The notes under the pieces were generated by a model that was not told the DNA's origin, ran no database searches, and saw nothing but the letters and a program-made list of their open reading frames with translations. The position numbers were made by a program, and so were the translations under genes. Source: Symploca sp. SIO2E9 (lineage in GTDB: Bacteria; Cyanobacteriota; Cyanobacteriia; Cyanobacteriales; Coleofasciculaceae). From it: a stretch of 64,000 nt of DNA. This document shows, one piece after another, positions 56,340 to 64,000 of the stretch; position 1 is the stretch's first letter; each line of letters begins with the position of its first letter. Location of the stretch: the NCBI GenBank assembly GCA_010692645.1, contig JAAHGS010000022.1, forward strand, positions 32,128-96,127, given 5' to 3'.

Positions 56340-56687
56340 ATGGCAGCAGCACCAGTAACAATTAAAGTCAGAGAAGAAATTAGTCCAGAGCAATTTTGCT
56401 TGGAGTGGTTTGGGCTGCACAAACTGTCTCGTCCTGAACAAATAAGAGAACAGAGTTCTAGAGGTTATAGAAAGCGCTGTATCAAACTGCTTTGCGAGGT
56501 ATTGGGTAAATCCTTTTCAACTGTCAACCACTGGGGTTCAGGAACAAGTTTTAACAAGTTTCCTCCTGAATATCGCTCTAGACTAGCTCAAGTACTTCTT
56601 TACAAACAAGTCAAAGAGCTATCAGCTTATGGTAGACCTTTTAGAGCGATTAACACTCAGAGGGAGTCGGGAGAATTTAGAATTTAG
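56340..56687 (+). CDS. HTH-like hypothetical protein
   Basis: ATG at 56340; CIKLLCEVLGKSFSTVNHWGSGTSFNKFPPEYRSRLAQVL similar in layout to ORF 13413-13721. Confidence 0.5.
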   Translation: MAAAPVTIKVREEISPEQFCLEWFGLHKLSRPEQIREQSSRGYRKRCIKLLCEVLGKSFSTVNHWGSGTSFNKFPPEYRSRLAQVLLYKQVKELSAYGRPFRAINTQRESGEFRI

Positions 56688-57217
56688 AATTTAGAATTTA
56701 GAATTGTTTTTTTCTTAATTCTTCATTCTTAATTCTTCATTCTTAGTTACCCACACCCCTGCTCCCCCTGCTCCCCTGCTTCCCATCTCCCCCTTCCCTC
56801 GATAAAAAGCCCTCAATTAAGGGGGTTTTTTAATGTCTGGAAATTAGGGAAGTGCGGGAAGTATAGATAGAGTAATAGTTTCAAGACTTCCAGCTTAGGG
56901 AAGTTACTTCCTCATGTGGGATGTTCAGGAAGCTGCTGCCTTCGAGTCGAACTATCTCTGCTCTGCCAGCAGCAATTAGCCACAAAGAAATTTAGCTTCA
57001 AAACCCTTATCTGGTCTTGGTTTCAGATAGAAAAGTGCAATAATAACACTAAATCTATTGCTTCTAATAGAGAGAGATATTTTAATAAAAAAAGCGTCGA
57101 AGATTAGCAGATGGTTTTTATTTTGCAATCATCGACTTTAGACGTGGTTCTGCACCTGAACTACTGAGGGCTTTGCCCATAACTTCTGAATTCTTTCTTG
57201 ATGATGTTTAAAAGCCA

Positions 57218-57580
57218 ATGCCAAGATTACGGACTATCTGGGCTAAAACCTGGGATAGAGAATGCAAAAAAGTCTTTACCAAGCTAGCCGTTAGAAAGCT
57301 GCTGAACATAAAGTCAAGAGACACAATTAACGACCACTGCCTCTACTTCGGCTACGAAGCCCCTTTTGTTGAAGAGCAGGTTGAGCAATTGTTCTTGATG
57401 AATTTGTGGCTGCGTGCTGGTTATGGTGCCAAGCACGGGCGCTCGAATTTCTTGAGGCTCAAGCGCTTGGGAAAACTAGATTCAGAATTCCAAAAACTGG
57501 GAATTTCAGTCGAAGAAGAATTGCGAAAATTAAGGAAAAGAATTGCCAATGGCGACCATATCAATTGCCGAACTAGTTGA
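57218..57580 (+). CDS. Hypothetical protein
   Basis: 120 aa; KVFTKLAVRKLLNIKSRDTINDHCLYFGYEAPFV; overlaps next ORF. Confidence 0.5.
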   Translation: MPRLRTIWAKTWDRECKKVFTKLAVRKLLNIKSRDTINDHCLYFGYEAPFVEEQVEQLFLMNLWLRAGYGAKHGRSNFLRLKRLGKLDSEFQKLGISVEEELRKLRKRIANGDHINCRTS

Positions 57581-58226
57581 AGAAATTGGAAAAGGATATC
57601 TAGACCAGATAATTCAACATCTGGAGTTAACGCCTAAAGATGAGTACTCTGAAGGTGAGGAAGACCTAAAGGTAATCCGTGCAGTCCGCAACCAAATGAA
57701 AGCGATGAGGTCGAAGTCGGTGGCCAATGCGATCGCTGCCATGGCAAAAGAACGCGAACAGCCAGTTACTCAAAGCAAGCCGAAAAAGGCATCTCGCCGC
57801 AAGAGAGAGTCCAAAGAAGTCAGCAGTGACCTCCAGGCTGGGTTTTTAAACTCTAGCACCCAGTTGAGCCAGCAGATTTTGAACACCGGGGTTGTCTCCG
57901 GGGCAAAGGACGCTGGATTGTTAAATCAGGGATGGCAAACTGGATTTGCCCACCGGGTTATCCAAGATAAGCAACGCAATGCCAAAGTTATTGGTGAGCA
58001 AGTTGGGAAACTAACTGATGTGGCCATTAATGCCACCACTGTTGATGTTGAAAGCCTGCTGGGAAAACTCGAAGAAGAACCCAAACCAATCACTCCAGCA
58101 GAAGAACCCCTAGAGTTCCTGGAAGGAGAGGGTCTGGGGTTTACAGGAAAGTTTCTGGAGATGTGCAGCGAACAGGAGGAACTTCCAGAACCAGAGGAGG
58201 AGACGAATCTTCTCTTTTCCAATTAG
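57543..58226 (+). CDS. Hypothetical protein
   Basis: 227 aa in tight operon. Confidence 0.6.
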   Translation: MPMATISIAELVEEIGKGYLDQIIQHLELTPKDEYSEGEEDLKVIRAVRNQMKAMRSKSVANAIAAMAKEREQPVTQSKPKKASRRKRESKEVSSDLQAGFLNSSTQLSQQILNTGVVSGAKDAGLLNQGWQTGFAHRVIQDKQRNAKVIGEQVGKLTDVAINATTVDVESLLGKLEEEPKPITPAEEPLEFLEGEGLGFTGKFLEMCSEQEELPEPEEETNLLFSN

Positions 58227-58228
58227 GA

Positions 58229-58504
58229 GTGCAGTTGGGTTACGCTGATGCAGCCGTGATTGAGCATCTAATGGAGGGTGTCTCCCAATGCATTGACCGC
58301 GAACGCAGCAAAACACAAGCAATAAAACGCGCTGCCGTTTGGAGCATATTCATCACTGCCATTAGCACCTCTAGCGGAACCGTCTTGGGAGCATTAATTG
58401 CAGCGACTGTTGTCGGTATACTCGCTAGCACTAGCATCGGCTTACTAGCTGGCACTCTTACTTCTTTGTGTCTAATTGGTCTTACCAGTCAGGAGAATAA
58501 ATAA
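58229..58504 (+). CDS. Small membrane protein
   Basis: GTG at 58229; two TM segments. Confidence 0.55.
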   Translation: MQLGYADAAVIEHLMEGVSQCIDRERSKTQAIKRAAVWSIFITAISTSSGTVLGALIAATVVGILASTSIGLLAGTLTSLCLIGLTSQENK

Positions 58505-58788
58505 TGTTTTACCAGGGATTTCAAGCTATAGCAGCAATGGGTTACGGTGCTGCTTTTAACAGTTTAGTACAGTCAGCAGTAGCAATGGCCACAGCATCTT
58601 CTATGGTGGCCTGCGCCTTTCACCCCGTCACCATTGCTGGCGGTTGTCTACTGGGACTAGCGGCTTATCTGTTATTTGGAAACAAAAAATTGAGCATTTT
58701 GCCCAACCGTCCCCGTCTGCTGCAAAGTAACAGTGCCCCAATTCCTGTGGCACTTAATATTTACTATCTGATTAAATTGGACAAATGA
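58504..58788 (+). CDS. Small membrane protein
   Basis: 94 aa, start overlaps upstream stop; Ala/Gly-rich TM segments. Confidence 0.55.
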   Translation: MFYQGFQAIAAMGYGAAFNSLVQSAVAMATASSMVACAFHPVTIAGGCLLGLAAYLLFGNKKLSILPNRPRLLQSNSAPIPVALNIYYLIKLDK

Positions 58789-59618
58789 AAGCTGAACTCG
58801 ATGAGCGCGAAACGGCTCAATTAAAACCAGCAGCAGAAGCCGTCTCTGGCGATATCTCTGCATCTTTAACACCTCAAGATGGAATTCCCATTCCAAAAGT
58901 CACTAGCAGTTCACCTCGAAAAATCAACCACAATTTGGTAGCAATGGCATTTGGGGCAGCGCTGCTAGTTGTTATGGGAGGAACCGCTGCCGTAGTTACC
59001 CGGACAGGGAGTTCTGCCAAAAGTCCTCAACAAGGGGCAATAGAGGTAGCCCAGAAAAATATGTTTGCCGAGCGGAATCACTACATCGAGAAACTGACAA
59101 GGACTGACCTGAACCCCCAGGTGCTGTCCAATCCCGGTTGGCGGCAGCAGGCGATTGCCATGCTCAGCCAGGTGATTGCAGAAGATATCTCCAGAGGTCG
59201 CAGAACTCCTGGTGACCCGATGTACATGAAGACACAGCAGGCAGCTTACTTGGACTATCAAAAAAGTGTCAACAAGCTGGCGTACTTAGCTGAGCTGGGG
59301 CAAACCGCTACCTTGGTTTATGAGGAGCGGGGGCGCGAAGTGAGGATTCCCATTCCCAGTCCTGAACTGGCAACCTTTGCCTTAAATCGCCTAGAAGCCC
59401 TTGACATGGCTACGCACTTAAAAATGGTGCCTCGCTTTAACCTGCAAATAGTTAATACAGAACTCGCCAATGTTCAGCACAGCTACAAACTTAGATTAGC
59501 GGCGTGGCTCGAACAAATGCAGATGTACGATTCAGCAGAGCAGATCAGAGCAATCAGGCAGTGGGAGCAGCAGCAGATTGAGGCGGCTCAACCAACTACT
59601 CAAACAGTCCAGGAGTAG
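58785..59618 (+). CDS. Single-TM hypothetical protein
   Basis: 277 aa; TM NLVAMAFGAALLVVMGGTAAVVT; ATGA overlap with upstream gene. Confidence 0.6.
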   Translation: MKAELDERETAQLKPAAEAVSGDISASLTPQDGIPIPKVTSSSPRKINHNLVAMAFGAALLVVMGGTAAVVTRTGSSAKSPQQGAIEVAQKNMFAERNHYIEKLTRTDLNPQVLSNPGWRQQAIAMLSQVIAEDISRGRRTPGDPMYMKTQQAAYLDYQKSVNKLAYLAELGQTATLVYEERGREVRIPIPSPELATFALNRLEALDMATHLKMVPRFNLQIVNTELANVQHSYKLRLAAWLEQMQMYDSAEQIRAIRQWEQQQIEAAQPTTQTVQE

Positions 59619-59626
59619 CAAAAAAA

Positions 59627-60238
59627 ATGCCCAAAATCGTGCTCAAAGCCTTGGCGCTAATTTGGCTGGTGATCTTATCTTTTTGGGCTTTAAAATCTGC
59701 TCTGACCAAAGATGTTTACCGAGGAACAATTAGCAAATACTCAAGCCAGCCAGCTCTGAATCGGCGGGACAATCCTTCAAAATTAGCGCTGCTTCTGGCA
59801 TCCGGAACTGCCTTTGCTGGTGCTGTTTGGTTAGTCTCTTCCATAGTTCAAGACTTTAACGAGTTGGAAGTTCAACAAGAGGCTCAGCTGCGAGAAAATT
59901 ATGGTTTTCTCAAAGAGGTTTTACAGGATAATCCAACCGCACAAGAGTCAGTAAATCGGGAGTTGGTTAAGGGGAATCAAACCTCGGGAATTAGGAATAG
60001 CGAAATAGAAAGTAGAGAAACCTTGACAAACACCGCTACTCAATTCCCACTTCCCAATCCCTGGGAGGAAACGACTGACTCAGACCAAATTTCCGCCAGC
60101 GAACCAAGGAGCAAAATTTATGAGGATATCCAACCGGCAATTAATCCTACAGCAACTCCCAAGGCACAACCTGATGTGCTTAGTGAAGAAGAATTCATTG
60201 AGAGCTTGGAAAGAGCATTAGGAATAGAAGGAATCTAA
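59627..60238 (+). CDS. Two-TM hypothetical protein
   Basis: 203 aa, 8 nt after previous stop. Confidence 0.6.
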   Translation: MPKIVLKALALIWLVILSFWALKSALTKDVYRGTISKYSSQPALNRRDNPSKLALLLASGTAFAGAVWLVSSIVQDFNELEVQQEAQLRENYGFLKEVLQDNPTAQESVNRELVKGNQTSGIRNSEIESRETLTNTATQFPLPNPWEETTDSDQISASEPRSKIYEDIQPAINPTATPKAQPDVLSEEEFIESLERALGIEGI

Positions 60239-60241
60239 AAA

Positions 60242-60838
60242 ATGGCAAGAAAAGGCGGTGGCTCAATGAGCGTCAGCAATCAGTTGGCAGCCCTGCAAGC
60301 ACAACAACTTCAGCGGCAGCAAGCTATGCCTCACAGCGGCAGCGGCGGTGGTGAGGTAATTGACCTTTACCCAACAGCGATTCAAGCAACACCAGGTAAC
60401 ATAGTTGCCACACCACAACAGCAAATACTTCAGCAATCTCCACAACAGCAAATAATTCAACCGACCATGCCCAGAATCAACCCTACCTCAAACCTGCCGA
60501 TTGTTTATGCCAACACTGAGGTCGAACCAACGGTTGGCTTACCTAAAATCTGGATGCCCCACACTTTTTACTGGAATGCTGGCAAGTTCTCTCCAGGCAA
60601 TCCCTGGCGCTTGCTCCATTCCTTGGGAGCTTGCTTTAGCTCATGGGTTTATCAGCCCATGGGGAGCTTCAAGTCAGTGGGAGTAATCCTCGGCATTGGT
60701 ATTGGCGGCTTCTTTACCATTGTAGGACTGTTCGCCTGGTCTACCGGCAAATCCGTGACTGTAGGGGCTCCAGAAAGGAATGTTTTCGATTCAGCTCCAG
60801 TAATTACAGAGTACTTACCCACGGTTGATGTCGATTAA
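60242..60838 (+). CDS. Hypothetical membrane protein
   Basis: 198 aa, Q-rich N-term and TM SVGVILGIGIGGFFTIVGLFAW. Confidence 0.6.
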   Translation: MARKGGGSMSVSNQLAALQAQQLQRQQAMPHSGSGGGEVIDLYPTAIQATPGNIVATPQQQILQQSPQQQIIQPTMPRINPTSNLPIVYANTEVEPTVGLPKIWMPHTFYWNAGKFSPGNPWRLLHSLGACFSSWVYQPMGSFKSVGVILGIGIGGFFTIVGLFAWSTGKSVTVGAPERNVFDSAPVITEYLPTVDVD

Positions 60839-60874
60839 GAGAGAGCAGGGGGCAGGGAGCAGGGAGTAGGGGAG

Positions 60875-61261
60875 ATGGGAAAAGAACCAATTAAAAGCCA
60901 TGAGGATTTGGAAGTTTACCAAATGGCATTTAAGGCAGCCATGAAAATCTTTGCACTATCAAAGAAGTTTCCCACCGAGGAGAAATATTCGTTGACTGAC
61001 CAAATTCGTCGTTCATCCCGTTCTGTTTGTGCAAATATGGCAGAAGCTTGGAGAAAGCGGCGTTACGAAGCAGCTTTTATAGCTAAGCTGAATGATTGTG
61101 AAGCCGAGGCAGCAGAAACCCAAACATGGCTAAAATTCGCTGTGAAATGCGATTACCTTGATGTTGAAAGAGGTAGAGAAATTTATGGAACTTACAATCG
61201 AATTTTGGGCATTCTGGTCACTATAATTAACAACCCATCACCTTGGCTTCTCAAACACTAA
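60875..61261 (+). CDS. Four helix bundle protein (23S rRNA IVP family)
   Basis: EDLEVYQMAFKAAMKIFALSKKFPTEEKYSLTDQIRRSSRSVCANMAEAW. Confidence 0.9.
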   Translation: MGKEPIKSHEDLEVYQMAFKAAMKIFALSKKFPTEEKYSLTDQIRRSSRSVCANMAEAWRKRRYEAAFIAKLNDCEAEAAETQTWLKFAVKCDYLDVERGREIYGTYNRILGILVTIINNPSPWLLKH

Positions 61262-61264
61262 TCT

Positions 61265-61310
61265 CCTCCTGCCTCCTGCCCCCTGCCCCCTGCCCCCTGC
61301 CCCTTTATTT
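61265..61310. repeat. STRR-like CTGCCCC/CTCCTGC heptamer tract
   Basis: ctcctgcctcctgccccctgccccctgccccctgcccc. Confidence 0.8.
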
Positions 61311-61325
61311 TCGTGTGATTCACTC

Positions 61326-63038
61326 ATGCACCCCTTCAACTCCATTGTTCCTAGTACTAGTAATAGCCAGCCCCTAGCCTATCAGCAGGGATCCAGCCTG
61401 AGGCCTCTAGATGATGGATTGACAGGGGGCTTGGGGCAAGCCTTGGTTCAAGAGATTGTTTTAAGAGCCTGGGAGGCTGGTCAATCAACTGAAAGCATTC
61501 TTGCTGATTGCTCTAAGCACATGAACAGACAAGATGCCGCCTGGGCGAGGTTAATAGTTGAAGAACTTGAGGTTAATTATCGACCAACGCCAGTAGAAAT
61601 TGGAGCCTACAAGTTGCGATTGCGAGATGTCTTCAGAAAGAATCCCACTTCGGCAGCGATGGAAAAAATCGCTGCTGAAACTAACAATATTTACCTCAAG
61701 AAAATAGCTCAGCAAGCTGTAGTCATCTTAAGACAAGCAGAAGCCAATGGCAGAAGCCCAGCCAATCAAGCAGCAGCCAATGTTAAATTAGCGCATGTTC
61801 TGGAAATAATTTGCCGCTGCAAGGTATCAGTACTGCTGTTTGGCAACAGCGGCTCTGGTAAATCTAGTGTTGCTTGCCTAATTATTAGTTACATCAGTCG
61901 CAATCGGTCAATAACCAAAGGAAAAATTCCTCAAATCCTAGTTCTTGACTCCCACGTAAATGACTGGGGAAGAATGCCAGTTGTTCACAAGGGAGCTGAC
62001 ATCTTAAGGACTTTACACTTAGTTGTCAAAGAACTGGAGCGTCGGCAAGAAAATTGGGCAAATCAAGTAGAAAACTTGCCAGAGAGCAAGAGGAAAAAAG
62101 ACTGGTTCTATCTGATTGTCGTCTGGGATGAGATCGGAGGCACCTTAGCTTATGCCAAAACTGAAGAAGGTAAGAAGCTAATTAAGGAAGAAGGTCTAAT
62201 TCACCCTTCTGACGCCTTGCTCAGGCTGGGGAGCGAATTGAGAAAATTTGAGGGCATGTTTTTCGGTTTAAATCAGTCTGGTAACTGCGAGGCAATAGGC
62301 ATAGACAGCTCTTACAGAAATAACTTTGTAGACGTACATCTGTGCGAGTCAGCGCTGATGCAGATTGAAAGTTGGGACCACAGCTGCTCAGAGTACCAAT
62401 TCGTCTATTCCCGGCGCGATGGCTACCCCTGTGTCGTGAGGGGAAAGCCTGCCCTCCATCCCTCCCATTCCCAGCATACAGTTTTTGCTGAAGGCAGTCC
62501 GCCAATTGAATTTGAACCAGCGCAACAAGAACCTCTGACCCTGAGACTGCCAGTTAAGCCACTTGTATTTCGTGGAGAGCTGCAAGATTCTTATGTTGGT
62601 CACCTTTTACCAGCTGCCAGTTCGACACCCTCTGGCTCAGCACCAGAAAAACAAAAAGAGACAGAGTCTGATAATGACCAACTGTACCAATTATTCCTTT
62701 CTATTAAAGCAGGTCGCAGTCAAAACCCGCCACTGACCAAGACAAAAATCTGTGAAAGCTGGGGTGGTAGGACTCAATTAAATCACCAGCGCTACGATGA
62801 AGCCTTGGATGCTTATGCCGCCCAATGGGTAGCTGAGTTTGTTTCCGATGGGGAGTTGCAAATGCGTTGTGAGGATTTAATTGAGCTGATTTGGAGTGTT
62901 ACACCTCACAGGCGTCATAAAGAAAAGTTCAGAAAGTGCAAGCAAATTCTTGAAGACATCCTTGCTTCTTTGGGTGTAATTCCACCTTGGCAAAATCCCT
63001 CCAATATCATCAAAATGCCTTTAAGAAAAGGCAACTAA
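61326..63038 (+). CDS. P-loop ATPase (plasmid, possibly conjugation/secretion related)
   Basis: Walker A LLFGNSGSGKSS, Walker B-like FYLIVVWDEIGG. Confidence 0.7.
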   Translation: MHPFNSIVPSTSNSQPLAYQQGSSLRPLDDGLTGGLGQALVQEIVLRAWEAGQSTESILADCSKHMNRQDAAWARLIVEELEVNYRPTPVEIGAYKLRLRDVFRKNPTSAAMEKIAAETNNIYLKKIAQQAVVILRQAEANGRSPANQAAANVKLAHVLEIICRCKVSVLLFGNSGSGKSSVACLIISYISRNRSITKGKIPQILVLDSHVNDWGRMPVVHKGADILRTLHLVVKELERRQENWANQVENLPESKRKKDWFYLIVVWDEIGGTLAYAKTEEGKKLIKEEGLIHPSDALLRLGSELRKFEGMFFGLNQSGNCEAIGIDSSYRNNFVDVHLCESALMQIESWDHSCSEYQFVYSRRDGYPCVVRGKPALHPSHSQHTVFAEGSPPIEFEPAQQEPLTLRLPVKPLVFRGELQDSYVGHLLPAASSTPSGSAPEKQKETESDNDQLYQLFLSIKAGRSQNPPLTKTKICESWGGRTQLNHQRYDEALDAYAAQWVAEFVSDGELQMRCEDLIELIWSVTPHRRHKEKFRKCKQILEDILASLGVIPPWQNPSNIIKMPLRKGN

Positions 63039-63200
63039 AAACCGGCAATAGGCAACCGGCAACAGGCAACATAAAAATATGGAATATAGGAGTAAATAAT
63101 GTCTGATATAAAAGAATTTTCTCAGTTACAATCAAAGTAATTCGGTCTTTTTAAGTAATAAGTTCTAAAACATTTAACGCTTATTACTTATTGCAAAAAA

Positions 63201-63659
63201 ATGGCTGTAATTTGCGACCTCATCAAGACTATAAAGTGTAAACAGTACAAATTCATGAAGCTCACCGTTCGAGGACAAAGACCCTATGCTCCCAACTGGA
63301 ATAAAATTTGTTTTCAGGCAAGGAAAGCAACGGGTAATTGGTGTGTAAATTGCCTAAACAGAGCTGAATTAGTTCATCATTTGTATTATCGATTTCTTTT
63401 TCCCTGGCCGTTTAACTTGCTTTTGAATTGGCTCTGGTTTTTGAGAGGAAAAATTTATGGATTGGAAGTTCCGGGATACTCCGTTGTCCCTCTTTGTTGG
63501 ACTTGTCATCGACTCGTGCATCGACAATTGAACTGGTATAAACACCCCCTCGATCCGGATGGCGATCGCAACTACCCAGAAACTATCAGCTATCTTAGAA
63601 AAGCCTACTGGCGACGTGTCAAAGAAGTGAAATCAGGGACACTTCCGCCAATTCTTTAA
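63201..63659 (+). CDS. HNH-like zinc-binding protein
   Basis: NWCVNCLNRAELVHHLYYRF...VVPLCWTCHRLVHRQLNW (CxxC...H..., CxxCHxxVH). Confidence 0.6.
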   Translation: MAVICDLIKTIKCKQYKFMKLTVRGQRPYAPNWNKICFQARKATGNWCVNCLNRAELVHHLYYRFLFPWPFNLLLNWLWFLRGKIYGLEVPGYSVVPLCWTCHRLVHRQLNWYKHPLDPDGDRNYPETISYLRKAYWRRVKEVKSGTLPPIL

Positions 63660-63935
63660 AATTTCAGAAGGTATTCAGAATTGAGATGTCACGCCACTTC
63701 AATTCAAAATTTTGAATTCAGAGCGATAGCGGCGGCTGGCATCACCAAGCTTGAGCCTATAAGGGGCGTACACTGCTGAGTACACTGCCTCTCAACAGCT
63801 AAGAAGACAGACAACCAGCAGACAACCTCCGACAGTGCTCTTGCCCTGCACCAGGGTAATCGGTGCAGCCCGGTTGCCTCCTTTGGCGGTGAAACGGAAC
63901 CCTCGTAAATCGACTCACACCAATGGAGAAGCACC

Positions 63936-64000
63936 ATGTCTGATAAGTCTCTGAATTTCGTCAAAAATACCTGTCAAGCTGCTTTTGTGATCGCATCAAA
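63936..64000 (+). CDS. Partial ORF running off window
   Basis: ATG tct gat aag... open to window edge. Confidence 0.3.
   Translation, partial: MSDKSLNFVKNTCQAAFVIAS

Overview
The window reads as part of a large cyanobacterial plasmid (cyanobacterial calls rest on GCGATCGC/HIP1 sites, STRR-like heptamer repeats and recognisable families). Left to right: (i) a conjugative VirB/Trb-type T4SS operon (~1-13 kb) whose VirB4-like ATPase has a single in-frame TGA; (ii) a type III-B CRISPR-Cas locus (13.2-32.4 kb) with cas2, two cas1 genes, two arrays (35-bp repeats; 9 and 8 copies) with homologous leaders, a third cas1 remnant, a probable RT remnant upstream of one cas1, cas10/cmr2 (GGDD), cmr3, cmr4, cmr5, a Cmr6-Cmr1 double-RAMP fusion, a CARF/HEPN (Csm6/Csx1-like) nuclease split by a -1 frameshift at a T_TTT_TTG heptamer, and a P-loop kinase-WYL fusion; (iii) a replication module with CHC2/Toprim/DUF3987-like protein, eight 20-bp iterons, a Rep initiator and a tyrosine recombinase (32.6-39 kb); (iv) an accessory region rich in gene fragments (39-52 kb): Uma2, PIN toxin/antitoxin, vMAP-type AAA protein, a glycine-zipper/carotenoid-oxygenase-like chimera, an ISKra4-like element within 61-bp inverted repeats, and an SMaseD/GDPD-like protein; (v) an m5C methyltransferase ORF carrying several in-frame GC-rich repeat insertions; (vi) a compact operon of small membrane proteins ending in a P-loop ATPase (57-63 kb). 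Strongest leads: the frameshifted CARF-HEPN effector, the duplicated array-leader-cas1 modules with RT/cas1 relics, the kinase-WYL fusion, and the uncharacterised membrane-protein/ATPase operon. All identities come from reading motifs by eye; no database search was run.
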